Shown: positions 1 to 9,885, numbered from the stretch's first letter. The stretch is 64,000 bases of DNA from Aestuariimicrobium kwangyangense DSM 21549 (GCF_000421525.1 NZ_ATXE01000003.1:62001-126000), one strand, 5' to 3'. Program-made: numbers and translations. Notes: generated from the letters alone by a model not told the origin.

Positions 1-7
1 GAGGCCA

Positions 8-2110
8 ATGGCCACCACTGACCTGGGCAAAGTTCGCAACATCGGCATCATGGCGCACATCGATGCCGGCAAGACCACCACCACCGAGCGCATCCTGTTC
101 TACACCGGCATCACCTACAAGATCGGTGAGGTGCACGACGGCGCCGCCACCATGGACTGGATGGAGCAGGAGCAGGAGCGTGGCATCACGATCACCTCCG
201 CTGCCACCACCTGTTTCTGGCACGACCACCAGATCAACATCATCGACACCCCCGGTCACGTCGACTTCACCGTCGAGGTGGAGCGTTCGCTCCGCGTTCT
301 CGACGGTGCCGTCGCGGTGTTCGACGGTGTCGCAGGTGTCGAGCCCCAGTCGATGACCGTGTGGCGTCAGGCGTCGAAGTACAAGGTGCCCCGCATCTGC
401 TACGTCAACAAGCTCGACCGCACCGGTGCCTCGTTCGACCACTGCCTCAAGACCATCCGCGAGCGCCTGCAGGCGACCCCGCTGGTGCTGCAGCTGCCGA
501 TCGGTGCCGAGTCGCACTTCATCGGTGTCGTCGACCTGCTGGGCATGCGCGCGCTGACCTGGCGCGGTGAGACCAAGATCGGTGAGGACTACGCCGTCGA
601 GGAGATCCCCGCCGACATGCTCGAGGCCGCCGAGGCCGCTCGCGAGGAGCTCATCCACACCCTCGCCGACCACGACGACGAGTTCGCCGAGCTGTGGCTC
701 GAGCGTGAGGACAGCGGTGAGGAGTTCACCGTCCTCGAGCTCAAGCACGCCATCCGCCGCTGTGTGCTGGCCAACAAGGCCAACGCCGTGGTCTGTGGCT
801 CGTCGTTCAAGAACAAGGGCGTCCAGCCCCTGCTCGACGCCGTCATCGACTACCTGCCGGCCCCCACCGACGTCCCCGCCATCGACGGCTTCAAGCCCGG
901 TGACGAGTCCGTCGAGCTGCACCGCAAGCCGCAGGACAGCGAGCCCCTGTCGGTGCTGGCGTTCAAGATTGCCGCCGATCCCCACCTGGGCCGGTTGACC
1001 TTCGTCCGCGTCTACTCGGGACGACTCGAGGCCGGCGCCCAGGTGCTGAACTCGACCAAGGGCAAGAAGGAGCGCATCGGGAAGATCTACCAGATGCACG
1101 CCAACAAGCGTGAGGAGATCGACTCGATCGGCGCCGGCATGATCTGCGCCGTGATGGGCCTGAAGGACACCACCACCGGTGAGACCCTGTGCGACCCCGC
1201 CAACCCGATCGTGCTGGAGTCGATGGAGTTCCCGGCCCCGGTGATCGAGCAGGCCATCGAGCCGAAGACCAAGTCCGACCAGGAGAAGCTGGGCATGGCG
1301 ATCCAGCGCCTGGCCGAGGAGGACCCGACCTTCCGCGTCCACACCGACGAGGAGACCGGGCAGACCATCATCGCCGGCATGGGCGAGTTGCACCTCGAGA
1401 TCCTGATCGACCGCATGAAGCGCGAGTTCAAGGTCGAGGCCAACATCGGCAAGCCGCAGGTGGCCTACCGCGAGACCCTGCGTCGGGCGGTGCAGAAGGT
1501 GGAGTACACCCACAAGAAGCAGTCCGGTGGTTCGGGCCAGTACGGCCGCGTCATCATCGACCTCGAGCCCCAGCCCGCGGGCACCGGCTACGAGTTCGTC
1601 AACGCCGTCACTGGTGGACGCATCCCTCGTGAGTACATCCCCGCCGTCGACGCCGGCATCAAGGACGCCATGCAGTTCGGTGTGCTGGCCGGCTACCCCG
1701 TGGAAGACATCAAGGTCACCCTGACCGACGGTGCCTACCACGACGTCGACTCCTCGGAACTCGCCTTCAAGATCGCCGGTTCGATGGCGTTCAAGGAGGC
1801 CGCGCGCAAGGCCGATCCGGCCCTGCTCGAGCCCATGATGGCCGTCGAGGTCACCACTCCCGAGGACTACCTGGGCACCGTCATCGGTGACCTGAACGGT
1901 CGTCGCGGACACATCCAGTCCATGGACGAGCTGCACGGCAACCGCGTCGTGCACGCGCTCGTGCCGCTGTCGGAGATGTTCGGCTACGTGGGTGACCTGA
2001 GGTCGAAGACCTCGGGCCAGGCCTCGTACTCGATGGAGTTCGACTCCTACGCCGAGACCCCCAAGTCCGTGGCGGACGAGATCATCGCCAAGACCCGCGG
2101 CGGGGAGTGA
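8..2110 (+). CDS. fusA: Elongation factor G
   Basis: EF-G is the GTPase that drives translocation of tRNA and mRNA on the ribosome and, with RRF, recycles ribosomes. The 700-aa product has the full family length. The P-loop [13 protein letters not shown] lies at about residues 16-28, followed by the switch II motif DTPGH near residue 80 and the NKLD guanine-specificity motif near residue 134. Domain IV and V sequences ([20 protein letters not shown]) are intact. The start is the ATG at position 8, with GAGG at the very left edge of the window; the upstream genes (normally rpsL-rpsG) are outside it. tuf follows after 193 bases, as in other actinobacterial str operons. Confidence 0.98.
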   Translation: MATTDLGKVRNIGIMAHIDAGKTTTTERILFYTGITYKIGEVHDGAATMDWMEQEQERGITITSAATTCFWHDHQINIIDTPGHVDFTVEVERSLRVLDGAVAVFDGVAGVEPQSMTVWRQASKYKVPRICYVNKLDRTGASFDHCLKTIRERLQATPLVLQLPIGAESHFIGVVDLLGMRALTWRGETKIGEDYAVEEIPADMLEAAEAAREELIHTLADHDDEFAELWLEREDSGEEFTVLELKHAIRRCVLANKANAVVCGSSFKNKGVQPLLDAVIDYLPAPTDVPAIDGFKPGDESVELHRKPQDSEPLSVLAFKIAADPHLGRLTFVRVYSGRLEAGAQVLNSTKGKKERIGKIYQMHANKREEIDSIGAGMICAVMGLKDTTTGETLCDPANPIVLESMEFPAPVIEQAIEPKTKSDQEKLGMAIQRLAEEDPTFRVHTDEETGQTIIAGMGELHLEILIDRMKREFKVEANIGKPQVAYRETLRRAVQKVEYTHKKQSGGSGQYGRVIIDLEPQPAGTGYEFVNAVTGGRIPREYIPAVDAGIKDAMQFGVLAGYPVEDIKVTLTDGAYHDVDSSELAFKIAGSMAFKEAARKADPALLEPMMAVEVTTPEDYLGTVIGDLNGRRGHIQSMDELHGNRVVHALVPLSEMFGYVGDLRSKTSGQASYSMEFDSYAETPKSVADEIIAKTRGGE

Positions 2111-2127
2111 TCCCAGCGGGTTGCCGG

Positions 2128-2162
2128 GCGTGAGGGTCAGACAGGCCGTTTGACTCTCACGC
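2128..2162 (+). promoter_or_regulatory. fusA-tuf intergenic hairpin
   Basis: A 12-bp stem (2128-2139 with 2151-2162, one G-U pair) with an 11-nt loop lies 17 nt after the fusA stop. No U-run follows, so it could be a partial terminator, a processing site or a 3' stabiliser rather than a full stop. The -35 box of the probable tuf promoter overlaps its right arm. Confidence 0.5.
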
Positions 2163-2178
2163 ACCGGTGCAGAAAAAT
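2150..2178 (+). promoter_or_regulatory. Probable tuf promoter
   Basis: TTGACT (2150-2155) and AAAAAT (2173-2178) are separated by 17 nt. The -35 matches the consensus at five of six positions; the -10 is poor at its first base. It would give a leader of roughly 115 nt that contains a second hairpin at 2180-2213 (GGACGG with CCGTCC, ACCTC with GAGGT, and a short bulge). Confidence 0.5.
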
Positions 2179-2303
2179 GGGACGGGTACCTCGCCCAAGG
2201 GTGAGGTCCGTCCTGGACCAAGTCAGGTCTCGCGGGCAGAGCGCCGGCGGGAACAAACCGGAACGCCTCGCGGCCAGCGTGGCGACATCAAGAAGGAGCC
2301 CCA

Positions 2304-3497
2304 GTGGCAAAGGCCAAGTTCGAGCGGACCAAGCCGCACTGCAACATCGGCACCATCGGACACATCGACCACGGCAAGACCACTCTGACCGCGGCGATCT
2401 CCAAGGTGCTGCACGACAAGTACCCGACCCTCAACGAGGCTTCGCCGTTCGACCAGATCGACAAGGCTCCCGAAGAGCGTCAGCGCGGTATCACCATCTC
2501 GATCGCCCACATCGAGTACCAGACCGAGAAGCGCCACTACGCGCACGTCGACTGCCCCGGGCACGCTGACTACGTGAAGAACATGATCACCGGTGCTGCC
2601 CAGATGGACGGCGCCATCCTGGTCGTGGCCGCGACCGACGGCCCCATGCCCCAGACCCGTGAGCACGTGCTGCTCGCCCGTCAGGTCGGCGTGCCCGCGA
2701 TCGTCGTCGCGCTGAACAAGTGCGACATGGTCGACGACGAGGAGCTCATCGAGCTCGTCGAGATGGAGGTCCGCGAGCTGCTGTCGTCGCAGGAGTTCGA
2801 CGGTGACAACTGCCCCGTCGTGCGCGTGGCCGCCTTCCCCGCCCTGCAGGGCGACGCCAAGTGGGGCGAGTCGGTCCTCGAGCTCATGGACGCTGTGGAC
2901 GAGTACATCCCGCAGCCCGAGCGCGACACCGACAAGCCCTTCCTGATGCCCGTTGAGGACGTCTTCACCATCACCGGGCGTGGCACCGTGATCACCGGTC
3001 GTATCGAGCGCGGCATCGTCAAGACCGGCGAGACCGTCGACATCATCGGCATCCACGACGCCAAGCAGACCAGCACCGTCACCGGTGTCGAGATGTTCCG
3101 CAAGATCCTCGACGAGGGTCGCGCGGGAGAGAACGTCGGCCTGCTGCTCCGCGGCACCAAGAAGGAGGACGTGGAGCGCGGCATGGTCGTCATCAAGCCG
3201 GGTTCGACCACCCCTCACACGGACTTCGAGGGCTCGGTCTACATCCTGACCAAGGAGGAGGGTGGCCGTCACAAGCCGTTCTTCTCGAACTACTCGCCTC
3301 AGTTCTACTTCCGCACCACCGACGTCACCGGTGTGGTCCAGCTGCCTGAGGGCACCGAGATGGTCATGCCCGGCGACAACACCGACATGACGGTTCACCT
3401 GAACAAGCCCATCGCCATGGAGGACGGACTCAAGTTCGCCATCCGTGAGGGCGGCCGCACCGTTGGTGCCGGTCGTGTCGTCAAGATCCTCAAGTGA
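2304..3497 (+). CDS. tuf: Elongation factor Tu
   Basis: EF-Tu carries aminoacyl-tRNA to the ribosomal A site as a GTP complex. The product is 397 aa, the normal length. GHIDHGKT at residues 19-26 is the P-loop, DCPGH is switch II and NKCD near residue 139 is the base-specificity motif; the C-terminal barrel domains are complete ([23 protein letters not shown]). The start is GTG at 2304 with AAGGAG at 2293-2298. It follows fusA but also has its own likely promoter, which fits the very high need for EF-Tu. A strong terminator follows, so the str operon ends here and does not read through into the S10 genes 14 kb further on. Confidence 0.98.
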   Translation: MAKAKFERTKPHCNIGTIGHIDHGKTTLTAAISKVLHDKYPTLNEASPFDQIDKAPEERQRGITISIAHIEYQTEKRHYAHVDCPGHADYVKNMITGAAQMDGAILVVAATDGPMPQTREHVLLARQVGVPAIVVALNKCDMVDDEELIELVEMEVRELLSSQEFDGDNCPVVRVAAFPALQGDAKWGESVLELMDAVDEYIPQPERDTDKPFLMPVEDVFTITGRGTVITGRIERGIVKTGETVDIIGIHDAKQTSTVTGVEMFRKILDEGRAGENVGLLLRGTKKEDVERGMVVIKPGSTTPHTDFEGSVYILTKEEGGRHKPFFSNYSPQFYFRTTDVTGVVQLPEGTEMVMPGDNTDMTVHLNKPIAMEDGLKFAIREGGRTVGAGRVVKILK

Positions 3498-3530
3498 TCT
3501 GACTCACTCAGGCGCACATCGCTCCAGCGC

Positions 3531-3562
3531 GAGGCCCGCATCCCTTCGGGGGTGCGGGCCTC
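3531..3562 (+). terminator. tuf terminator
   Basis: A perfect 10-bp stem GAGGCCCGCA / TGCGGGCCTC is extended by a T-G pair and three C-G pairs and capped by a UUCG tetraloop (3545-3548), about 14 bp in all. There is no long U-run, typical of actinobacterial terminators. It lies between convergent tuf and the lacI-type gene and could serve both strands. Confidence 0.9.
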
Positions 3563-3586
3563 GTGCCGTTGCGGTGTCCGCTGGGC

Positions 3587-4660
3587 TCAGTCCTCGATCC
3601 GGTCGGGTACCTCGGACGACTCCCGCACCACCAGGGTCGTCCGATGCCCTTCGTCCTCAGGCGCGGAGCCCGCATCTGTGGCCGCCGCCCCCGACCCACC
3701 CCCGACCAGGCTCAGCAGCAACCGGCCCACCTGTCGTCCGGTCGACTGCGGGTGGCGGTTGAGGGCTGTGATGCCGGGACGCATGTAGGCACACAGCAGC
3801 GAGTCGTCCCACGACACGATGCGCACGTCGGCGGGGTCCTGCAGGGCCGAATCGGCTCCGGTGAGGTCGCCGAGGGCGCGAGCCACACCCACCGCCAACA
3901 GGTCGTTGGAAGTGATCACGGCGTCGGCCCAGCCGTCCGCGAGCAGGTCGCGACCGTGCGCCAGGCCCTGTTCCTGGGAGTAGTCGGTCTCGATCGTGCG
4001 CAGCGGCATCCCGTGCGCGCGGGTCGCCGCGCGCATCGCCGCGAGCCGGTCGATCTCGTGGGTGAAGTGGGTCGGTCCGTGAAGGAAGATGACCCGGCTG
4101 GCCCCGCGCGAGCGCACGTGCTCGATGATCATCCGGACCTCGGCGTGGACGTCTCCGTTGACCACCGGGTGGTGGGTCGAGGTGGTGCTGCCCTGGATCA
4201 CCGCCGGCAGCCCGAGTTCGTCCATCAAGGGGGGACGAGGGTCGTCGGCCTGCAGGTCGAACAGGGCGACGGCGTCGACCCGGTGTTCCCGGGCCCACTG
4301 GCGGTAGACGTCGAGGTCGCGTCCGGTGGGCCCCACCAGCCGCAGGAGCAGGGCGTGGTCGGAGTCGATCAGCACCTCCTCGATGCCCGCGATCACCCGT
4401 TGGTAGTAGGACTCGCTGCCGAGCACCCGGGAGTCGCGGGCGATGCACAGACCGAACGCGCCTGCCTGGCCGGTCGAGAGCGCCTTGGCCAACGCGTTGG
4501 GACGCCACCCGGAGCGCTCCGCCGCTGCCTGCACACGTGCCCTGGTGGCCGGGCTTACCCCGGGCCGGTTGTTGAGGGCGTTCGACACGGCCGACTTCGA
4601 CAGCTTGAGCGACGCCGCAAGGTCGGCGATCGTCGCGGGGCGGGTGGAGCGGGTCGTCAT
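3587..4660 (-). CDS. LacI-family transcriptional regulator
   Basis: A 357-aa LacI/GalR repressor. The N-terminal helix-turn-helix covers about residues 11-36 (TIADLAASLKLSKSAVSNAL), the hinge helix RPNALAKAL follows, and the rest is a periplasmic-binding-protein-like ligand domain ending in the typical GITALNRHPQSTGRQVGRLL segment. The effector sugar cannot be read from the sequence. The gene is convergent with tuf and divergent from the DUF2252 gene with only 55 bp between them, so it may control that gene or itself. A -10-like CATACT ends 6 nt before the ATG, so the mRNA is probably leaderless. No sugar gene is adjacent; its target could lie elsewhere, for example the sugar ABC operon at 38.7 kb, but that is a guess. 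Confidence 0.9.
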   Translation of the reverse strand: MTTRSTRPATIADLAASLKLSKSAVSNALNNRPGVSPATRARVQAAAERSGWRPNALAKALSTGQAGAFGLCIARDSRVLGSESYYQRVIAGIEEVLIDSDHALLLRLVGPTGRDLDVYRQWAREHRVDAVALFDLQADDPRPPLMDELGLPAVIQGSTTSTHHPVVNGDVHAEVRMIIEHVRSRGASRVIFLHGPTHFTHEIDRLAAMRAATRAHGMPLRTIETDYSQEQGLAHGRDLLADGWADAVITSNDLLAVGVARALGDLTGADSALQDPADVRIVSWDDSLLCAYMRPGITALNRHPQSTGRQVGRLLLSLVGGGSGAAATDAGSAPEDEGHRTTLVVRESSEVPDRIED

Positions 4661-4715
4661 GGCGTCAGTATGTCGCCCGGGCGCGCGTTGGGCGTGGCGC
4701 CCCTACGATCAGGGA

Positions 4716-6158
4716 ATGGAGAATCTGGCGCAGCCGAGCAGCGACTACTTCTCGATCCGTCGCATGCCTCCGGCGCGCACGGAACGGCTCGCCTGGGGCA
4801 AGAGCAGGCGGCAGGAGGTGAAGCGCTCCGAACTGGGGGCGTGGCGGGCTGCCGATGATCGTCCCGACCCGGTGCAACAGATCATCGACTCCCACGTCGA
4901 CCGCATCGAGTGGCTCATCCCGCTACGGGTGCAACGCATGATCGAGAGCCCGTTCGGGTTCCTGCGGGGCGCCTCCAACGTGTGTGCCTGGGACTGCGCG
5001 TCGCTGCCGTCGACCGGCATCCAGCCTGTCATCTGCGGTGATGCCCACCTGGGGAACTTCGGTTTCTACCGCTCTCCCGAGGGTGAGCTGGTGATCGACC
5101 TGAACGACTTCGACGAGGCCCACCCGGGCGCGTGGGAGTGGGACCTTCGCCGGCTGACCGCCAGCGTCCACGTCGCCGGGCGGCAGAACGGGCACACCGA
5201 GGCCCAGTGCGAGCAGGCCGTCTTCGAATGCGTGGCCGCCTACCGTGACGAACTGCGCCACCTGGCGCAGACCCCGTTGCTGAGCCGGGCCTTCGCCAGG
5301 CTCGACGTGACGAGGTTGACCAAGGCGGTGAAGACAGGCAGCCTGCGCGACGAGGTGGCGCGTGCGACCACCAAGGCGCGTCGGCAGACGTCGGACCGCT
5401 CCCTGCCCAAGCTGACCGAGCCCGACAGCGACGGCACTCGTCACCTGGTGGAGAACACCCCCACCGTTCGACTGCTGTCACCGGCACGGTTCGACCAGCT
5501 GGCCGAGGCCCTCGACCAGTACCTGACGACCCTCCCCGAGCAGTGGGCGAGGGTGGTCGGCGGCTACCGACTGGGCGACATGGCGCACAAGGTGGTGGGG
5601 GTCGGGTCGGTCGGGCTGCGTGCCTTCGTCGCCCTGCTCGAGGGATCGAGCCCCGACGACGTGCTGTTCCTGCAACTCAAGCAGGCGCGACGCTCCGTGG
5701 TGGCCCCGTTCGTGCACGGCACCACGGCCCGACACCAGCACCAGGGTCAGCGGGTGGTGGAGTACCAGCATGCGCTGCAGACTGCCTCGGACCCGCTGCT
5801 CGGGTGGTGCTCGACGGCGGCCTTCGAAGGGCTGACCACGCGCACGCGGGTGGACGACGAACCCGACGGAGCCCCGGCCATGCAGTTCTACGTGCGCCAG
5901 TACCGCAACATGAAGGGGGCGGTGGTGGTCGACGGACTCAAGCCCGCAGCCCTGGCCGACTACGCCCAGGTGCTGGGTCTGCTGCTCGCCAAGGGGCACG
6001 CCCGCACGTCGGGTGCCTCGCTGATCGCCGGCTACATCGGACGGTCGGATGCATTGCCGCAGGCGTTCACCCAGTTCGCGCGCGGCTACGCCGACCAGAC
6101 CGAGATCGACCACGCTGCCCTGGTGGCCGCGGTGAAGGCCGGGCGACTCCCCAGCTGA
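4716..6158 (+). CDS. DUF2252 family protein (kinase-like fold)
   Basis: A 480-aa member of the DUF2252 family, which is common in actinobacteria and has no established function. The segment VICGDAHLGNFGFY followed by VIDLNDFDEAHPGAWEWDL resembles the catalytic loop (HGDxxxGN) and metal-binding DFD of aminoglycoside phosphotransferase-like kinases, so a small-molecule or protein kinase role is plausible but inferred. I chose the ATG at 4716 over upstream in-frame starts because TACGAT (4704-4709) ends 6 nt before it, the geometry of a leaderless promoter, and because the protein begins just ahead of the conserved RLAWGKSRR block. It is divergent from the LacI-type gene and convergent with the nucleotidyltransferase gene. 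Confidence 0.85.
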   Translation: MENLAQPSSDYFSIRRMPPARTERLAWGKSRRQEVKRSELGAWRAADDRPDPVQQIIDSHVDRIEWLIPLRVQRMIESPFGFLRGASNVCAWDCASLPSTGIQPVICGDAHLGNFGFYRSPEGELVIDLNDFDEAHPGAWEWDLRRLTASVHVAGRQNGHTEAQCEQAVFECVAAYRDELRHLAQTPLLSRAFARLDVTRLTKAVKTGSLRDEVARATTKARRQTSDRSLPKLTEPDSDGTRHLVENTPTVRLLSPARFDQLAEALDQYLTTLPEQWARVVGGYRLGDMAHKVVGVGSVGLRAFVALLEGSSPDDVLFLQLKQARRSVVAPFVHGTTARHQHQGQRVVEYQHALQTASDPLLGWCSTAAFEGLTTRTRVDDEPDGAPAMQFYVRQYRNMKGAVVVDGLKPAALADYAQVLGLLLAKGHARTSGASLIAGYIGRSDALPQAFTQFARGYADQTEIDHAALVAAVKAGRLPS

Positions 6159-6189
6159 GCTCGGCAGGGAACGTGGTCGTGGTACGAGG

Positions 6190-6996
6190 TCAGTTCTCGA
6201 GGGCGCGGCGGGTGTCCTGGACGAGCTCGCGACAGGACGTGACGATGGCCGACAGGTCGGCGTGGGCCAGCACGGCCGAGGCCCTGCTGGCCAGATCAGT
6301 GGGTGCGTGGGGGAGGGCCGCGGCGGCCGCCACCAGTCCCTTCTCGTTGGTGGCCCAGCGATCGTCGACCGCATGGATGGCGTGGGCGCAGATCAGCAGC
6401 GCATGCGCGCAGGTCAGCGAGACGAACACCCGGTCATCGCGCCGCACCCCCTTCTCGGCGACGTCGACGTCGAAGTCGGCCTCCCACAACCGGGCGACCA
6501 TGGTCTCGCGCAGCGCCGGTGGCAGGCTCGCGAACCTCTGTTGGCGGGCCACCAGTTCACCCTCGGTGTCCTTCTTGACCAGAGCCAGGGCGAGTTCGCC
6601 GCAGTAGCTGGGCTCCCAGAACCCGAACGGATGCCCGGGCTGGGGGTGGAAGGTACCCGCTCCCTGCTCGGCTCGTTGCCAGGCCAGGTCGATGCGCGTG
6701 AGGTCGCGCACGATCCAGTCCACGGGGCTGTCGTCCACCGTCAACCAGGCACCGGAGTCGACCCATGGACCCCAGCTGCCCGGTTCGCCGACCGCAGCCT
6801 CTGTGGACGACCACTGCGCGACCAGTGCGTTGAGTCGCTCCCGGTCGAGGGTGCCGTCGTGCACGATGCCGAGGTCGACGTCGGATCCCTCGACCGCGTC
6901 GCCGCGGGCGCGACTGCCACCCACCGTCACGCCCACCACACCGGGCACCTCACCGATCTGCTGGGCCATCGAGGTGATGCAGTCGCTTGAAATCAC
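6190..6996 (-). CDS. Nucleotidyltransferase-domain protein
   Basis: A 268-aa protein with an N-terminal polymerase-beta-like nucleotidyltransferase motif, GGSRARGDAVEGSDVDLGI (G-S, then D-x-D for metal binding), followed by a helical region like those of aminoglycoside adenylyltransferases and kanamycin nucleotidyltransferase relatives. The substrate is unknown; a resistance role should not be assumed. The start is GTG at 6996, chosen because AGGAG (complement of 7004-7008) lies about 7 nt upstream; longer in-frame versions would run into gltX. It is divergent from gltX with 52 bp between the two starts. Confidence 0.8.
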   Translation of the reverse strand: MISSDCITSMAQQIGEVPGVVGVTVGGSRARGDAVEGSDVDLGIVHDGTLDRERLNALVAQWSSTEAAVGEPGSWGPWVDSGAWLTVDDSPVDWIVRDLTRIDLAWQRAEQGAGTFHPQPGHPFGFWEPSYCGELALALVKKDTEGELVARQQRFASLPPALRETMVARLWEADFDVDVAEKGVRRDDRVFVSLTCAHALLICAHAIHAVDDRWATNEKGLVAAAAALPHAPTDLASRASAVLAHADLSAIVTSCRELVQDTRRALEN

Positions 6997-7005
6997 GGTC
7001 CCTCT

Positions 7006-7041
7006 CCTGATCGGTGGTCTGGCCCTGATCGGTAGTCTGGA
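7006..7041. repeat. Tandem 18-bp duplication in the gltX promoter
   Basis: Two head-to-tail copies, CCTGATCGGTGGTCTGGC (7006-7023) and CCTGATCGGTAGTCTGGA (7024-7041), differ at two positions. One difference changes GGTCT to TAGTCT, the probable gltX -10 box at 7033-7038. The left copy overlaps the ribosome-binding region of the divergent nucleotidyltransferase gene. Confidence 0.8.
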
Positions 7042-7048
7042 CCCCATC

Positions 7049-8512
7049 ATGACTGAGCTCAGCCCCGCCCGCACCAGAGTGGCCCCTTCCCCCACCGGGG
7101 ACCCGCACGTCGGCACCGCCTACCAGGCCCTCTTCGACTTCGCCTGGGCGCGCCGCACGGGTGGCCAGTTCGTCCTGCGCATCGAGGACACCGACCGGGC
7201 CCGACTGGTCGAGGGGTCCGAGCAGCAGATCTACGACTCCCTCAGCTGGCTCGGTCTGGAGCCGGACGAGTCACCCGTGGCCGGCGGTCCGTACGGCCCC
7301 TATCGGCAGAGTGAGCGGCTCGAGACCTATCGTCCCTTCGTCGACCAACTGCTCGCCGACGGCCACGCGTACCACTGCTGGTGCACCCCTGAGCGGTTGG
7401 CCGAGATGCGCGAGCAGCAACAGGCGAGCAAGCAGGCCACCACCGGGTACGACCGCCTGTGCCATGGCAAGACCGCCGAGCAGCGTGCCGCCCTTCCCGG
7501 CTTCCAGCCCACACCGGTGGTGCGCATGTTCGTGCCCGACGACGTGCCGCTGGTCTTCGACGACCTGATCGGTGGTGAGTTGTCGGCCCCTCGTCCCGAT
7601 GACCAGGTGATCCTGAAGGCCGATGGTTTCCCGACCTACCATCTCGCCGTGGTCGTCGACGACCACCTGATGGGGATCACCCACATGGTGCGCGGGCAGG
7701 AGTGGATCAGTTCCACGCCCAAGCAGATCCTGCTGCACCAGTGGTTGGGCTGGCAGGTGCCGGCCTTCGCGCACACCCCCCTGATCCGCAACACCGACCG
7801 TTCCAAGCTGGGCAAACGCAAGAGTCCCTGGGCCAAGCTCAGCTGGTTCCGCGAACAGGGCTACCTGCCCGAGGCGTTGCTCAACTTCCTGATGCTGCTC
7901 GGTCATCCCCCCGTGCACGAGGGCGACGACGTGCAGTCACTGGACGAGTTCGTGCAGCACTTCGACTGGTCGCGGATCAACCCGGCCGGTGCCGTGTTCG
8001 ACCTGAAGAAGATGGACTGGCTGAACGGTCACTACCTGCGTGAGCTGTCGACCGAGGAGTTGACGGCCCGGATCATCGAGTTCGAGGCCGCTCGCGGCAG
8101 GGCCCTCGACCACAACCAGCGCGCTGTGTTGAGCCACGCGGTGCCGCTGGTGCAGCCACGCATGACCCTGCTCGGTGACGCGCTGTCCGCGATCGAGTTC
8201 CTGCTCACCGAGGACGATCAGCTCACCGTCGCCGAGGACGCCCGCGCCTCCCTGCCCCCGAATGCCGGTGAGGTGCTCGCGGCCGCGTTCACCGCGCTCG
8301 AACACCTCACCGACTGGGACCACGAGATGATCCAGGCCAACCTGCGCGAGGCCCTCGTCGACGGGCTCGGGCTGAAGCCCAAGGTTGCCTTCGCACCCGT
8401 CCGGGTCGCCATCGCAGGCTCCAAGGTGTCGCCGCCGCTGTTCGAGTCGATGGAGATCCTCGGACGCGAGTCGTCCCTGCGCAGACTTGTGGGTCTCCGC
8501 GAAACCCTCTGA
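7049..8512 (+). CDS. gltX: Glutamate-tRNA ligase
   Basis: Class I aminoacyl-tRNA synthetase that charges tRNA-Glu. The 487-aa product has the HIGH-like motif HVGT at residues 20-23 (APSPTGDPHVGTAYQALF) and the KMSKS-like SKLGKRK at residues 252-258, then the helical anticodon-binding domain. The ATG at 7049 has no Shine-Dalgarno site; TAGTCT at 7033-7038 ends 10 nt upstream, so the leader is at most a few bases. Since a GlnRS is encoded 1.4 kb away, this enzyme need not misacylate tRNA-Gln in this organism. Confidence 0.96.
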   Translation: MTELSPARTRVAPSPTGDPHVGTAYQALFDFAWARRTGGQFVLRIEDTDRARLVEGSEQQIYDSLSWLGLEPDESPVAGGPYGPYRQSERLETYRPFVDQLLADGHAYHCWCTPERLAEMREQQQASKQATTGYDRLCHGKTAEQRAALPGFQPTPVVRMFVPDDVPLVFDDLIGGELSAPRPDDQVILKADGFPTYHLAVVVDDHLMGITHMVRGQEWISSTPKQILLHQWLGWQVPAFAHTPLIRNTDRSKLGKRKSPWAKLSWFREQGYLPEALLNFLMLLGHPPVHEGDDVQSLDEFVQHFDWSRINPAGAVFDLKKMDWLNGHYLRELSTEELTARIIEFEAARGRALDHNQRAVLSHAVPLVQPRMTLLGDALSAIEFLLTEDDQLTVAEDARASLPPNAGEVLAAAFTALEHLTDWDHEMIQANLREALVDGLGLKPKVAFAPVRVAIAGSKVSPPLFESMEILGRESSLRRLVGLRETL

Positions 8513-8561
8513 CGACTCCTCCGGTCCAGGACAGCGGTGGGCCGGTGGAGATCGGTGCCGC

Positions 8562-9839
8562 TCAGTTGACCGGGTCCTCCTGGGCCGAACCGGACGCCGG
8601 ATCGCTCGGGTCGACCGGGAACTGGTCGCTGGCTGCGGGTGTGGCCGCAGCTGGGAGGTCGTCCCGCAGGCTGCGAAGGAACGCGTTGCCGAAGGCGATC
8701 AGGGGCACCGCGAACAGGCCGCCCACGATCCCGGCGACCGAGATGCCGATCGCCAGCCCGTAGAGCACAGCCAGCGGGTGTACCTCGACGGCGCGCCCCA
8801 ACAGGAAGGGCTGCATGACGTGCCCCTCGAGCTGCATCACCAGGATGAAGACGGCCAACATGATCAGCGCCTTCCAGAAACCGAGCGTGACCAGCACCAC
8901 ACCCGTGGCCACGGCCCCCGACATCAAGGCGCCCACCAGCGGGACGAAGGCGCTGACGAAGGTCAGCGCCCCGATGGCCAGGAACAGGTTCGAGCCGAGC
9001 GCGGCCGCACCGAGACCGGCACCGGCCCCGTCGCACAGGGCCACGATCACCGCGGCGCGCACGTAGGCCACCAGTGAGGTCCAGCCGCGGCCCGAGGCGT
9101 CCATCAGGCGTGACCGGCCCGCCTTGGGAACCAACGTCGAGATGCCGTGCGCGAGCCGACGCCCCTCGAGCAGCAGGAAGAACAGCGTGAACGCTGCCAG
9201 GGCGAAGCCCGCGAGGAAGTGCCCGACGCCCAGCCCGGCCGAGGCGGCCATGCTGGCGATCCGGCCCTTCGAGTCGGCCAGGTACTGCTGGCCCTTGTGC
9301 AGGTAGTCGGTGATCTGCTGCTGGTGCAGGTGGAGGGGCCCGTGGGTGAGCCAGTCGATCACCTGCGCGTAGCTCTTGAGCGCCTCGACCCCGAGCTGGT
9401 CGGACTGGGACACGATCTGGGCGCCCACCAGGGTGAAGATGCCACCCACCAGCACGAGCACCATCAACATCGACAGCGCGACAGCGAGCCCGCGCGGGAC
9501 CCCACGCCGCTTCAGCCACTCGACCATCGGCCACAGGGCAGCGGTGAACAGCACGGCCACGAACAGAGGCACGGTGACCTCGTGCAGCCGCTGGAACAGC
9601 CACATGATGCCGGCGATCAGGGCTGCCACCAGCAGCAGGCGCCATGACCATCCCGCAGCCAGGGTCAGGGTGGCCGGGATCGGATCCGCGGTCACGGCCC
9701 CGTTGTCGGAGACGCGTGACGGGGTGGTCACCCGGAACGGGGACCGAGCGGCGACCGCCTCGGCGATGCGGCGACGCTCGCGCCGGCTGGCTGCCGACCT
9801 GACTGGCGGCACCCGTTGATCCTCTGCGTGGTCGGTCAT
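8562..9839 (-). CDS. AI-2E family transporter (PerM/TqsA type)
   Basis: A 425-aa integral membrane protein of the AI-2E transporter family, whose members include exporters of autoinducer-2 and sodium/proton antiporters. Several hydrophobic segments follow a basic N-terminal tail (LLLVAALIAGIMWL, VPLFVAVLFTAALWPMVEWL, MLMVLVLVGGIFTLV), and the family signature around AVLYGLAIGISVAGIVGGLFAVPLIA is near the C-terminus. Substrate is not predictable. The ATG at 9839 is used because the preceding frame has no membrane or family homology; the ribosome site GGGAA is weak. It begins 46 nt after the glnS stop on the same strand and may be co-transcribed with it. Confidence 0.88.
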   Translation of the reverse strand: MTDHAEDQRVPPVRSAASRRERRRIAEAVAARSPFRVTTPSRVSDNGAVTADPIPATLTLAAGWSWRLLLVAALIAGIMWLFQRLHEVTVPLFVAVLFTAALWPMVEWLKRRGVPRGLAVALSMLMVLVLVGGIFTLVGAQIVSQSDQLGVEALKSYAQVIDWLTHGPLHLHQQQITDYLHKGQQYLADSKGRIASMAASAGLGVGHFLAGFALAAFTLFFLLLEGRRLAHGISTLVPKAGRSRLMDASGRGWTSLVAYVRAAVIVALCDGAGAGLGAAALGSNLFLAIGALTFVSAFVPLVGALMSGAVATGVVLVTLGFWKALIMLAVFILVMQLEGHVMQPFLLGRAVEVHPLAVLYGLAIGISVAGIVGGLFAVPLIAFGNAFLRSLRDDLPAAATPAASDQFPVDPSDPASGSAQEDPVN

Positions 9840-9885
9840 GTCATTCCCATCTGCGGGCCACCCATGCAGGAACTGTCGTGAAGGG

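Noticed and set aside
2223-3398. A 391-codon open frame antisense to tuf
   Set aside because: It is the shadow of a highly biased high-GC gene; its translation is low-complexity Asp/Leu/Val/His-rich sequence with no family resemblance.
6190-6996. Annotation of the nucleotidyltransferase as an aminoglycoside resistance gene
   Set aside because: Only the generic nucleotidyltransferase motif is visible; many chromosomal relatives have other or unknown substrates.
8513-8561. A terminator between gltX and the AI-2E-type gene
   Set aside because: Only a loose CTCCGG...CCGGTGGAG pairing with a long loop is possible, not enough to call.
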